Below, piece by piece: positions 8,487 through 16,530 of a stretch of DNA of 64,000 bases. The stretch's first letter is position 1. The number at the start of each line of letters is the position of its first letter. The position numbers were made by a program, and so were the translations under genes. Under the pieces are notes generated by a model. That model did no database searches. It was given only the letters and a program-made list of their open reading frames with translations, and was not told the origin of the DNA. Source of the DNA: Paracoccus sediminis (GTDB lineage: Bacteria > Pseudomonadota > Alphaproteobacteria > Rhodobacterales > Rhodobacteraceae); assembly GCF_900188295.1 (NCBI RefSeq), contig NZ_FZNM01000005.1:62001-126000 (forward strand). Direction: 5' to 3'.

Positions 8487-9625
8487 AGCGTCACCCAGGC
8501 GGCATTGTCGCGGGACGACCGGATGCAGGCGTCGATGAAGCGCATTCCGGCCAGCCCCGCGTCCAGCCCCGGCAGCAGGTCCAGGTCGGGCGCGCGTTCG
8601 CCGCGCTGCGCCGCCCGGATCGCCCGCGCGGCCCCGGCATAGATATTGGCGAAACCTTCCAGATAGCCCTCGGGGTGGCCGCCCGGCGTGCGGCTGACCG
8701 CGTTGGCAGCCTCTGACGCGCCCGCGCCCCGGCGGGTCAGCAGGCGCTTGGGTTGGCCAAAGGGCGCGAACCACAGATAGTTCGGATCCTCCTGCCCCCA
8801 TTCCAGCCCGCCCTTGTCGCCATAGACGCGCAGGCGCAGGCCGTTCTCGTTGCCCGGCGCGACTTGCGAACACCACAGCATCCCGCGCGCGCCATCGTTC
8901 AGGCGCAGCAGGATATGGGCGTTGTCGTCCACCCGCCGCCCCGGCACGAAGCTGTGCAGGTCGGCGGACAGTTTTTCCACCGTCAGCCCGGTCACGAAGC
9001 AGGCCAGGTTGTGCGCGTGCGTGCCGATGTCGCCGATGGATCCGCCCGCCCCGGACCGTTCGGGATCGGTGCGCCATTCGGCCTGCTTGTTGGCGCCCGT
9101 CTGTTCCGCAGCCTCGGTCAGCCAGTCCTGGGCGTATTCGACCTGCACGATGCGGACCCGGCCCAGATCGCCCGCCGCGACCATGGTGCGCGCCTGCCGG
9201 ATCATCGGATAGCCGGTATAGTTGTGCGTCAGGATGAACAGCGCGTCCGAGGCCCGGATCGCGGATTCCAGATCCGCCGCCTGATCCATCGTCGCCGTCA
9301 GCGGCTTGTCGCAGATCACGTGGATGCCGCGTTCCAGGAACGCCGCCGCCGCCGGGGCGTGGACATGGTTCGGCGTGACGATGGCCACCGCCTCGATCCC
9401 GTCGGGACGCGCCGCCTCGGCCTCGGCCATGTCATCGAAACGGCCGTAGCAGCGGTCGGGATCCAGCCCCAGGGCCGCGCCGCTGTCGCGCGCCTTTTCG
9501 GGCGTTGATGACAGCGCCCCCGCCACCAGGTCGAAGTCCCCGTCAAGACGCGCGGCGATGCGGTGGACCGCGCCGATGAACGCGTCCTTGCCGCCCCCGA
9601 CCATGCCCAGCCTGATGCGCGCCAT
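8483..9625 (-). CDS. Gfo/Idh/MocA-family NAD(P)-dependent sugar dehydrogenase
   Basis: This 380-residue protein has an N-terminal Rossmann motif (RLGMVGGGKDAFIGAVHR), the catalytic-lysine region CDKPLTAT and a C-terminal GFO_IDH_MocA fold with GSIGDIGTHAHNL, where the His/Asp pair lines the active site. ATG at 9625 shares one base with the stop of the TIM-barrel gene; a GTG at 9628 is an alternative. A GGGGA box lies 7 bases upstream of the ATG. The gene is between a TIM-barrel isomerase and an ABC importer in the xylA operon, so it probably oxidises or reduces a sugar or inositol-like compound taken up by that importer. The substrate is not readable. Confidence 0.85.
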   Translation of the reverse strand: MARIRLGMVGGGKDAFIGAVHRIAARLDGDFDLVAGALSSTPEKARDSGAALGLDPDRCYGRFDDMAEAEAARPDGIEAVAIVTPNHVHAPAAAAFLERGIHVICDKPLTATMDQAADLESAIRASDALFILTHNYTGYPMIRQARTMVAAGDLGRVRIVQVEYAQDWLTEAAEQTGANKQAEWRTDPERSGAGGSIGDIGTHAHNLACFVTGLTVEKLSADLHSFVPGRRVDDNAHILLRLNDGARGMLWCSQVAPGNENGLRLRVYGDKGGLEWGQEDPNYLWFAPFGQPKRLLTRRGAGASEAANAVSRTPGGHPEGYLEGFANIYAGAARAIRAAQRGERAPDLDLLPGLDAGLAGMRFIDACIRSSRDNAAWVTL

Positions 9626-10680
9626 CACGAGATCCCCAGCATCCGGCGGTTCGCGGCGTCGTCCGTGCCGCCGTCCGCGAAATCGTCAAAGGCCTTGTCC
9701 GTCACCCGGATGATGTGGTCGCGCACGAATGCGGCGCCTTCGCGCGCGCCGTCCTCGGGGTGTTTCAGGCAGCATTCCCATTCGACCACCGCCCAGCCGT
9801 CGAAATCGTTGGCCGCCATCTTGGAAAAGACCGCGCCGAAATCGACCTGCCCGTCGCCCAGCGACCGGAACCGCCCGGCCCGGTCCACCCAGGGCTGGAA
9901 GCCGCCATAGACGCCCTTGCGCCCGGTCGGGTTGAATTCCGCGTCCTTGACGTGGAACATGCGGATCCGGTCGCGATAGATGTCGAGGTTGTCCAGATAG
10001 TCCAGGCATTGCAGGACGTAATGGGACGGATCGTACAGCATGTTGGCCCGCGCGTGGCCGTTCACGCGGTCCAGGAACATCTCGAAGCTGTCGCCGTCGT
10101 GCAGATCCTCTCCGGGATGGATTTCATAGCAGATGTCCACGCCGCAGTCCTCGGCATGGTCCAGGATCGGGCGCCAGCGGCGGGCCAGTTCGTCAAAGGC
10201 CATCTCCACCAGCCCCGCCGGGCGCTGCGGCCAGGGATAGACGAAGGGCCAGGCCAGGGCGCCGGAAAAGCTGGCCATCGCGGTCAGGCCCAGGCGGCGG
10301 CTGGCACTCAGCGCCTTTTTCACCTGATCCACGGCCCATTCCTGCCGGGCCTCGGGATTGCCGCGCATGTCCGGCACGGTGAATCCGTCGAAGGCGGCGT
10401 CATAGGCCGGATGGACGGCGACCAACTGGCCTTGCAGATGGGTGGACAGTTCGGTGATCCGCACGCCGTTCGCGGCGGCCACGCCCGCGATCTCGTCGCA
10501 GTAATCCGTGCTGTCCGCCGCACGGGCCAGGTCGAACAGCCGCCCGTCCCAGCTTGGCACCTGGACGCCTTCGTATCCGCAATCGGCCGCCCATGCCGTG
10601 ATGCCGTCCCATGTGTCGAACGGCGCCTGATCGCCCACGAACTGCGCCAGAAACAGCGCCGGTCCCTTGATGGTCTTCAT
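9625..10680 (-). CDS. sugar phosphate isomerase/epimerase-like TIM-barrel protein
   Basis: This 351-residue protein belongs to the AP_endonuc_2/xylose-isomerase-like TIM-barrel superfamily. Likely metal ligands are the Glu in ICYEIHPGED, the Asp and His in LYDPSHYV, the His in FHVKDAEF and the Glu in AVVEWE. The start ATG at 10680 is 12 bases after the xylA stop. It is followed by a Gfo/Idh/MocA gene, a pair often found together in sugar and inositol catabolic operons. It may isomerise or epimerise the keto-sugar made by its partner dehydrogenase; that is inference. No signal peptide is present, so it is cytoplasmic. Confidence 0.85.
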   Translation of the reverse strand: MKTIKGPALFLAQFVGDQAPFDTWDGITAWAADCGYEGVQVPSWDGRLFDLARAADSTDYCDEIAGVAAANGVRITELSTHLQGQLVAVHPAYDAAFDGFTVPDMRGNPEARQEWAVDQVKKALSASRRLGLTAMASFSGALAWPFVYPWPQRPAGLVEMAFDELARRWRPILDHAEDCGVDICYEIHPGEDLHDGDSFEMFLDRVNGHARANMLYDPSHYVLQCLDYLDNLDIYRDRIRMFHVKDAEFNPTGRKGVYGGFQPWVDRAGRFRSLGDGQVDFGAVFSKMAANDFDGWAVVEWECCLKHPEDGAREGAAFVRDHIIRVTDKAFDDFADGGTDDAANRRMLGIS

Positions 10681-10692
10681 GGCCGTCCCCCT

Positions 10693-11997
10693 TCACACAT
10701 AGCGATTGACCAGGTTTTCCAGAATCTCCTGCCGGCCCGAGACCGGGTGCGGATCCAGCCCCGCTGCCGACGCCCGGTCGGCGATGCCGTCCAGCGTCGC
10801 GCCGGGGTCCAGCATCGCCCGCGCGTCCGGGCGGTCCCACCCGGCATAGCGGTCACGGCGCGCGGCCTCCAGCCGGTCGTCCTCCAGCATCGCGGCCGCC
10901 GCCGTCAGCCCGCGCGCGCAGACATCCATGGCGCCGGCATGGGCCATGACCAGATCGGCGGGGTCCAGCGACTGGCGCCGGATCTTGGCGTCGAAGTTCG
11001 TGCCCCCCGTGGTGAAGCCGCCGCCCCTCAGGATCTCGTAATAGGCCAGCGTCACGTCGGGCACGTTGTTCGGGAACTGATCGGTGTCCCAGCCCGACTG
11101 CGGGTCGTTGCGGTTCATGTCGATGGATCCGAAGATGCCGAGCGCGTTGGCAAGCGCGATCTCGTGTTCGAAGCTGTGGCCCGCCAGGATCGCATGGCCC
11201 TGTTCGATGTTGACCTTGACCTCGGTTTCCAGGCCGCAGCGTTTCAGGAGGCCATAGACCGTGGCCACGTCGAAATCGTACTGGTGCTTGGTCGGCTCCT
11301 GCGGTTTGGGTTCGATCAGGATGGTGCCCTTGAAGCCGATCCTGTGCTTGTACTCGACAACCATCGACAGGAACCGGCCCATCTGGTCCAGCTCGCGGCC
11401 CAGGTCGGTGTTCAGCAAGGTCTCGTAGCCCTCGCGCCCGCCCCACAACACGTAATTCTCGCCCCCCAGGCGATGCGTCACGTCCAGGCAGTCGCGCACC
11501 GTGGCGGCGGCATGGGCGAACACGTCCGGGTCGGGATTGGTCGCGGCCCCGGCCATGTAGCGGCGGTTGGAAAACAGGTTGGCCGTCCCCCACAGCAGGC
11601 GCGGCCCGCCATCGGCCATCCGTTCGCCCATCCGGTCCGCGACGCGGTTCAGCCGGTCGCGGCTTTCGGCCAGGCTGGCGCCTTCGGGGCGGATGTCGTG
11701 GTCGTGAAAGCAGAAGAACGGCGCCCCAAGGATCCGAAAGAAATCAAAGGCGGCATCGACGCGCCGTTCGGCCAGATCCATCGTGTCGGCGGGAAACCAG
11801 GGACGCTCGAACGTCCGCCCGCCAAAGGGATCGCCGCCTTCCCAGCAAAAGCTGTGCCACCAGGCCGCGGCAAAGCGCAGGTGGTCGGCCAGCCGCTTGC
11901 CCATCACCATCCGATCCGGGTCGTAATGGCGAAAGGCCGGGCCGTCCGCGTCGGGATCGAAGGTCAGCGGCGGGATCGCGTCGAAATAGCCGGTCAT
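10693..11997 (-). CDS. xylA: xylose isomerase
   Basis: This 434-residue enzyme interconverts D-xylose and D-xylulose and has all the group-II XylA signatures: [28 protein letters not shown] with the catalytic His-Asp, [37 protein letters not shown] with metal-binding Glu, and [21 protein letters not shown]. Length is normal. ATG at 11997 overlaps the stop of the upstream LacI-type gene by 4 bases. No xylulokinase gene is present in the operon or elsewhere in the window, so XylB must be encoded elsewhere, or the enzyme serves another pentose such as D-apiose-like or D-ribose substrates. Confidence 0.95.
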   Translation of the reverse strand: MTGYFDAIPPLTFDPDADGPAFRHYDPDRMVMGKRLADHLRFAAAWWHSFCWEGGDPFGGRTFERPWFPADTMDLAERRVDAAFDFFRILGAPFFCFHDHDIRPEGASLAESRDRLNRVADRMGERMADGGPRLLWGTANLFSNRRYMAGAATNPDPDVFAHAAATVRDCLDVTHRLGGENYVLWGGREGYETLLNTDLGRELDQMGRFLSMVVEYKHRIGFKGTILIEPKPQEPTKHQYDFDVATVYGLLKRCGLETEVKVNIEQGHAILAGHSFEHEIALANALGIFGSIDMNRNDPQSGWDTDQFPNNVPDVTLAYYEILRGGGFTTGGTNFDAKIRRQSLDPADLVMAHAGAMDVCARGLTAAAAMLEDDRLEAARRDRYAGWDRPDARAMLDPGATLDGIADRASAAGLDPHPVSGRQEILENLVNRYV

Positions 11998-12977
11998 GCG
12001 CAGTCCTCTGGCAGGTTGTCCTTGAAGAAGATGGCGGGCGTGATCGTCGCGGGGACCGGATCCTCGCCATCGGCAATGGACTTCAGCGCGTCAAGCGCGC
12101 GGGCGGCCTCCTCGGCGGGTTTCTGATCGATCACCACGTCGATCAGGCCGTCCTGCAACGCGGCGCGCGAATGCGGGGTCAGTTCGTGCACGACGGCGAA
12201 CGGCCGCCGCGCCATCCCGGCCATGACCGCAAACAGGCCGCGGTTGCCCGCGCCGATCGAATAGATGCCGGTGATGGCCGGATCGTCGGCCAGCGCCTGC
12301 CCCACCATCCGGCGCATCCGGTCGGGCTGGTCCCGGACCTGAACGGGCGGCAGCAGATCCAGATGGCCGTCCAGAACCTCGGCCGCGCCGGTCAGGCGGT
12401 CGCGGTGATCCTGCAAGGCCAGCGACCCCACCACCGGCAGGATGCGTCCCGGTCCGCCGCGATGCGCGATCCGCAGCAGGCGGGCGGCCGTGCGCCCGGC
12501 CACAAGATTGTCGATGCCCACGTAAAGACGCCGGCCCGGCATGTCGGACACCACCGCCACGACCGGCACGCCATCCGCGGACAGGCCGTTCGTCATTGTC
12601 CCCAGGCCTTCGGTCTGCGCGCCGACCATGGCGATGCCGTCGCACTCCGGGATCGGTGCGCCATCCGGCGGCAGGTCGCGCAGATCCAGCACAACCCGTT
12701 CCCCCGCTCGCGTCCGGGCCTCGTCCAGCAGGGCCTGCCGCAGATGCGAAAAGAAACCGTGGTCGCCGGGCGGGACATAGGCCACGAAGCGGTAGCTGCG
12801 CCCACGCGACAGATTGGCCGCGCTGATGTCGCGGCAATAGCCCAGATCGGCGATGGCCTGCCGGACCCGCAGCACAGACTTTTCGGCCACCCCGCCGCGT
12901 TGGTTGAGCACGCGGTCGGCGGTCGAATAGCTGACCCCGGCCGCCCGCGCCACATCGTGCAGCGTTGGGTTGCGCAT
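11994..12977 (-). CDS. LacI-family transcriptional regulator of the xylA operon
   Basis: This 327-residue regulator begins with a LacI helix-turn-helix ([26 protein letters not shown], residues 4-29; the hinge helix region follows at about 50) and a periplasmic-binding-like sensor domain ([15 protein letters not shown] onward). The TADRVLN recognition helix replaces the common TVSRVLN. It is the first gene of the minus-strand operon, translationally coupled to xylA. A 24-bp palindrome lies 36 bases upstream of its start, which suggests autoregulation together with the whole operon. It most likely acts as a sugar-relieved repressor. Confidence 0.9.
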   Translation of the reverse strand: MRNPTLHDVARAAGVSYSTADRVLNQRGGVAEKSVLRVRQAIADLGYCRDISAANLSRGRSYRFVAYVPPGDHGFFSHLRQALLDEARTRAGERVVLDLRDLPPDGAPIPECDGIAMVGAQTEGLGTMTNGLSADGVPVVAVVSDMPGRRLYVGIDNLVAGRTAARLLRIAHRGGPGRILPVVGSLALQDHRDRLTGAAEVLDGHLDLLPPVQVRDQPDRMRRMVGQALADDPAITGIYSIGAGNRGLFAVMAGMARRPFAVVHELTPHSRAALQDGLIDVVIDQKPAEEAARALDALKSIADGEDPVPATITPAIFFKDNLPEDCA

Positions 12978-13012
12978 GTCCCGATTGTCCTCCCTCGGGC
13001 AGCATCCGCGCG

Positions 13013-13036
13013 AAAATGAAAGACGTCAATCATTTT
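13013..13036. promoter_or_regulatory. 24-bp palindromic operator candidate for the LacI-type regulator
   Basis: Arms AAAATGA (13013-13019) and TCATTTT (13030-13036) lie symmetrically around a central GACGTC (13022-13027), with two unmatched A's on each side of the centre. An even-length palindrome with a central C-G step is what LacI-family dimers bind. It is 36 bases upstream of the regulator gene start. Confidence 0.55.
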
Positions 13037-13144
13037 TTGCGCCCCCGTGCCGGGCAGGCCGAAATCAGGGGCGCAGGCCATGTCCCCGGTGGGTTCCGAT
13101 GACGCACCATCACGATTTGGTTTCCGGGAATGCGCGTGTTTTTC

Positions 13145-13169
13145 GGAACTTGCAGCGCGTGTGCTGGTT
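13145..13169 (+). promoter_or_regulatory. possible ECF-type promoter before the PRC-barrel gene
   Basis: GGAAC (13145-13149) and GTT (13167-13169) are separated by 17 bases, a spacing like that of alphaproteobacterial general-stress (EcfG-type) promoters. It lies about 40 bases upstream of the PRC-barrel start. The match is short and could be chance. Confidence 0.3.
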
Positions 13170-13210
13170 GTCTGCCTGCAACCCCGATGGGTGTTCCAAT
13201 GAGGTATATG

Positions 13211-13771
13211 ATGACCAAGCTTCTGACGTCGACCGCCCTGATCGCCATGCTGGCTGGACCGGCTCTGGCGCAGACCGCGACGGATCCCGCCACCACCGCC
13301 CCGGCCACGACCGAGGCCCCGATGACCACGGAAACGATGCCGGCTGGCGATGCCGCCGCGATGCCCGCAGGGGACGCCGCCGCGACCACGGCGGCACCGA
13401 TGGGCACCGATGCCGGGTTCGGCTTCATGTCCGACCCCACCGACATGTCGGCCGAGACGTTCATCGGCAAGAACCTGTATGTCGCGGAAGCCGACGTCGA
13501 TATGAACGCCACCTATACCGAAGTCGATGCCGACTGGGATGACATCGGCGAGATCAGCGACATCGTCCTGTCGGCTGACGGGCAGATCAAGGGTGTGCTG
13601 ATCGATATCGGCGGTTTCCTGGGTCTGGGTGCCAAGACGGTCGCCGTTTCGATGGACCAGTTGCGCGTGATCCGCGACGGCGATGCCGAGAACGAGTATT
13701 TCATCGTGTTCACCTCGAACCGCGAGGCTCTGGAAGCCGCGCCGGAATACGAGTGGGCCGAACGCACCTGA
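13211..13771 (+). CDS. exported PRC-barrel domain protein
   Basis: This is a 186-residue secreted protein. Residues 1-20 form a signal peptide (MTKLLTSTALIAMLAGPALA). Residues about 21-65 are a low-complexity Ala/Thr/Pro/Met segment that contains the duplicated unit MPAGDAAA. The rest is a PRC-barrel (FIGKNLYVAEADVD, IGEISDIVLSADGQIKGVLIDIGGFLGLGAKTVAVSMDQL). The ATG at 13211 is 6 bases from GAGG (13201-13204); an adjacent ATG at 13208 is also possible. PRC-barrel proteins of this type are common in Rhodobacterales envelopes and are often stress-induced, but a precise role is unknown. A strong terminator follows, so it is a single-gene transcript. Confidence 0.85.
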   Translation: MTKLLTSTALIAMLAGPALAQTATDPATTAPATTEAPMTTETMPAGDAAAMPAGDAAATTAAPMGTDAGFGFMSDPTDMSAETFIGKNLYVAEADVDMNATYTEVDADWDDIGEISDIVLSADGQIKGVLIDIGGFLGLGAKTVAVSMDQLRVIRDGDAENEYFIVFTSNREALEAAPEYEWAERT

Positions 13772-13792
13772 TCCGAACGACCTTTCGGAACA

Positions 13793-13824
13793 AGCCCGAG
13801 GCGCAACCGCGCTTCGGGCTTTTT
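13793..13824 (+). terminator. intrinsic terminator after PRC-barrel gene
   Basis: The stem AGCCCGA/TCGGGCT continues after a bulge into GCGC/GCGC around loop AACC and is followed by TTTTT (13820-13824). Confidence 0.88.
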
Positions 13825-13912
13825 CGCATGACATCCACACCATGTGGGTCGGCGGTGCTGACGCGACAGCACCGCCCTTGCTGCGCAGTCGATCACGCCC
13901 CATATCGGCGGC

Positions 13913-14215
13913 ATGGCTGACGACCCCTGCTGCCCGCTGTGCCTGCGCCCGATCCCCCCGGATGTGGCGCAAAGCCTGCACCATCTGATCCCGCGCGCGA
14001 AAGGCGGCGCCAAGGGACCGACCGTGCTGCTGCACCACATCTGCCACAAGGAAATCCACGCCGCGATCCGCGAAACGGATCTGGCCCGGACGTTCAACAC
14101 GCCCGAGGCGCTGCGCAGCCATCCGCGCCTTGCCGCCTTTGCCGAATGGGTCCGCCGGCGCCCGCCCGGTTTCCTGTCGCGCGTCCCCGGCGGCACCCGC
14201 CGCACGCGGCGATGA
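13913..14215 (+). CDS. small HNH endonuclease-like protein
   Basis: This 100-residue protein has a CPLC zinc-knuckle pair at residues 7-10 and the HNH-like core HHLIPRAKGGAKG (about 23-35), LLHHICHKEIHA (about 39-50). His-His and the final His-x3-His are the metal and nuclease positions of the HNH superfamily. It is a stand-alone gene with no methylase or phage neighbour. Similar small HNH proteins are widespread in alphaproteobacteria and their targets are mostly unknown. The stop lies 4 bases from the convergent stop of the next gene. Confidence 0.8.
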   Translation: MADDPCCPLCLRPIPPDVAQSLHHLIPRAKGGAKGPTVLLHHICHKEIHAAIRETDLARTFNTPEALRSHPRLAAFAEWVRRRPPGFLSRVPGGTRRTRR

Positions 14216-14219
14216 CCGC

Positions 14220-15095
14220 CTAATCCCCCCGGTTCAGCCGGTGATAGGATCGGATCACCTGGCTGTCGTCCACCGCCCCGTCGCCGCGTCCGCTGGCGGC
14301 CAGGAACATCTGATGCGCGGCGGCGGCCAGCGGGGTGGCGGCCTTGACCTCTCGTCCCGCGTCCAGGACGATGCCCAGATCCTTGACGAAGATGTCCACG
14401 GCGCTTGTGACGGCGGGGTCGGTCTGGCTCATCCTCGGGCCGCGATCCCGCAGCATCCAGCTGGACGCGGACGATCCCGACAGGATCTCCAGGGCGACCT
14501 GCGGATCGACGCCGACCTTGGCGGCAAGCGCCAGCCCTTCGGCGGCAACGGCCAGATGCACCCCGCACAACAGCTGGTTCACGACCTTGACGGTCGCGCC
14601 AAGGCCGGGTTCGGCCCCGACATGGAACAGCTTGTCGCCCATCGCCCCCAGCACCGGCCGAAGGCGCGCGAACACGCCGGGGGGGGCAGCGGCCATGATG
14701 GTCAGCGTCGCGGCCTCGGCCCCCGCGGTGCCGCCCGACACGGGGGCATCGACGAAGGCCCGGCCCGTGGCCAGAACGCGTTCGGCCAGATCGCGCACCG
14801 ATCCCGGCGGGCAGGTCGCCATCAGCACGACGATCCCGTCCGGGGCCAGGGCGTCCAGGGCGCCGCCGTCGAACAGCACCTGTCGCGCCTGATCGGCATT
14901 CACGACCATCAGGATCAGCGCATCGGTGCCCCGCGCCGCGTCGGCCACCGACGCCGCAGGCTGCCCGCCGTTTTCGGCAAACCACCGCAACGCCGGCGGA
15001 TGGGCGTCAAAGCCCCGCACGGCAAACCCGGCCCGGACCAGGTTCCGGGCCATCCGGGTGCCCATGGCGCCCAGTCCGACGAATGACAGTTCCAT
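14220..15095 (-). CDS. beta-hydroxyacid dehydrogenase (3-hydroxyisobutyrate/L-threonate dehydrogenase-like)
   Basis: This 291-residue enzyme has an N-terminal Rossmann motif (FVGLGAMGTRMARNLVRAG), the substrate-binding DAPVSGGTAGAEAATLTIM and the catalytic-lysine block GLGATVKVVNQLL near residue 170. LLCGVHLAVAAEGLALAAKVGVD resembles L-threonate (LtnD) and glyoxylate/succinate-semialdehyde-type members. It is transcribed divergently from a LysR regulator across a 138-base gap, so it may be that regulator's target. It could supply an NAD-dependent oxidation for the TRAP/transketolase pathway located beyond the regulator. The exact substrate is not determinable. Confidence 0.85.
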   Translation of the reverse strand: MELSFVGLGAMGTRMARNLVRAGFAVRGFDAHPPALRWFAENGGQPAASVADAARGTDALILMVVNADQARQVLFDGGALDALAPDGIVVLMATCPPGSVRDLAERVLATGRAFVDAPVSGGTAGAEAATLTIMAAAPPGVFARLRPVLGAMGDKLFHVGAEPGLGATVKVVNQLLCGVHLAVAAEGLALAAKVGVDPQVALEILSGSSASSWMLRDRGPRMSQTDPAVTSAVDIFVKDLGIVLDAGREVKAATPLAAAAHQMFLAASGRGDGAVDDSQVIRSYHRLNRGD

Positions 15096-15170
15096 GATGA
15101 TCCCCCATGCCCCGGCCCCAGCCTAAGGCAGCGGGTCGCGTGAGCTCAAATGAAATGACAAGGCCGATTT

Positions 15171-15185
15171 TTGAATTGGCTTCAT
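15171..15185. promoter_or_regulatory. operator candidate upstream of the LysR gene
   Basis: The sequence TTGAATTGGCTTCAT shares the pattern TGAATT-N3-TTCAT with the near-palindrome at 16149-16163. It lies 49 bases before the LysR start, in the divergent promoter region. LysR-type proteins often bind such AT-rich dyads near their own gene. Confidence 0.4.
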
Positions 15186-15233
15186 CCCCCTCGGCGTCCT
15201 AGGATCGGGCCGATTCCAGGGCACGAGGCCGCC

Positions 15234-16169
15234 ATGCGACGGATGCCATCGCTGAAATCCCTGCAAGCCTTCGAGGCGGCGGCCCGGCGCGGGTCGTTCA
15301 CGGCGGCGGCCAACGAACTGCACGTCACGGCATCCGCCATCAGCCACCAGATCCGCTTTCTGGAACGGGCGGTGGGTCTTGGCCTGTTTCACCGCGACAC
15401 CCGCACCATCGCCCTGACCGACGCGGGCGAGACTTATTTCCAACAGGTGTCCGAGGCGTTTTCCATGATTGAGGCCGCGACCCGGCAGATCGAACGGCAC
15501 GGCAAGTCCGACATCCTGACCGTCCATTCGGTGCCCAGCTTCGCCACGCAATGGCTGATGCCGCGCCTGTCGCGGTTCAGCGCCCAGCACGGCAGCATCG
15601 ACGTGCGGCTGTATGCCTCGACCGATCCGGCGGACCTGTCGGCGGGGCTGGTGGACGTGGACATCCGCTATGGCAGCGTGCTGCCATCGCGCGGGGTCGT
15701 CACCCTGCCCCTGCTGGACGAGGCGGTGATCGCGCTGTGTTCCCCCGATTACCGCGATCGCGCCGACCCCCCGCTGCGCGACCCCGCCGATCTGTCCCGC
15801 CACACCCTGATCCATTCCGAGGTGAACGTGCTGAAATGGGCCGACTGGGCGCGGCTGCACGGCGATGTGGCGCTGCAACTGGATCGCGGGCCGCGTTTCG
15901 ACCGGTCCTTCATGTCGATCAGCGCCGCCGCCGACGGGCAGGGCATCTGTCTGGAAAGCCATATCCTGGTGGAACGCGAATTGCAGACCGGCCGGCTGGT
16001 GCATCTGTTCGGGGACGACGGCCGCCGTCTCAACTGCCATTCGATCTCGATGCTGCGGGCCAAGCAGAACGTGCCCAAGATCAAGGCCTTCCAGACCTGG
16101 ATGGCCAGCGAACTGGGGCAATCGAGCGCCGAACGGGTGCTGGCCAGGATGAATTCAATTCATCAATAA
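15234..16169 (+). CDS. LysR-family (GcvA-like) transcriptional regulator
   Basis: This 311-residue regulator has an N-terminal winged helix-turn-helix (MPSLKSLQAFEAAARRGSFTAAANELHVTASAISHQIRFLE, residues about 4-44) followed by a LysR substrate-binding domain. The sequence AASAISHQIR-type recognition helix and the overall layout resemble GcvA. ATG at 15234 was chosen because a GAGG box stands 5 bases upstream; a TTG at 15171 would add a non-conserved 21-residue tail. It is divergent from a beta-hydroxyacid dehydrogenase and precedes the TRAP-carrier operon. A shared dyad on both sides of the gene suggests that it controls itself and the carrier operon. Confidence 0.92.
   Translation: MRRMPSLKSLQAFEAAARRGSFTAAANELHVTASAISHQIRFLERAVGLGLFHRDTRTIALTDAGETYFQQVSEAFSMIEAATRQIERHGKSDILTVHSVPSFATQWLMPRLSRFSAQHGSIDVRLYASTDPADLSAGLVDVDIRYGSVLPSRGVVTLPLLDEAVIALCSPDYRDRADPPLRDPADLSRHTLIHSEVNVLKWADWARLHGDVALQLDRGPRFDRSFMSISAAADGQGICLESHILVERELQTGRLVHLFGDDGRRLNCHSISMLRAKQNVPKIKAFQTWMASELGQSSAERVLARMNSIHQ
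16149..16163. promoter_or_regulatory. near-perfect palindrome at the 3' end of the LysR gene
   Basis: ATGAATTCAATTCAT is a 15-base dyad with a single central unpaired base, located inside the last codons of the LysR gene, about 370 bases before dctP. It matches the element at 15171-15185 in both half-sites and spacing. Confidence 0.4.
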
Positions 16170-16305
16170 CCGTTCAGTTCGCGTTTGACCCTGCGGCACC
16201 CTGCCGCGACTATGAGGGTGCGGTCCCGTTCCGAGGAGGGGGCGGGCCTGCCGCGGGGCACGGCGCCGGTCCGCCTGCGATGCCTGAAAACAGGGGGAGC
16301 TTTCC

Positions 16306-16416
16306 ATGTCTCGGACCGCATTCGGCCTGCTGAACGGCATATCCATGCGGCGCCTGGCCGGACATCGTCGGCGCGGCCCGCAGGGCGCCGCCCTGCCGTC
16401 GGGCCGCCGATCCTGA
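16306..16416 (+). CDS. possible 36-residue leader peptide in the gap before the TRAP operon
   Basis: The 361-base gap between the LysR gene and dctP (16170-16530) contains one short frame with an AGGGGGAG box 5 bases before its ATG. The product is basic and arginine-rich with no recognisable domain. It may be a leader peptide or chance; codon bias cannot be judged at this length. Apart from this frame and the upstream dyad, nothing else is recognised in the gap. Confidence 0.22.
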   Translation: MSRTAFGLLNGISMRRLAGHRRRGPQGAALPSGRRS

Positions 16417-16530
16417 CGGTTCCGCGCAGGGCCTTGCGGCCATGCGCGCCGCCGGGGCCGCCACGACCGGCCCGGCTTTGCCCCGCGAGGCCGCGACGGC
16501 CCCGATCACAACACCATGGGAGGATGACAC

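Noticed and set aside
9715-12126. 803-codon plus-strand frame opposite xylA and neighbours
   Set aside because: Antisense to three recognisable enzymes, no motif and compositional bias typical of shadow frames.
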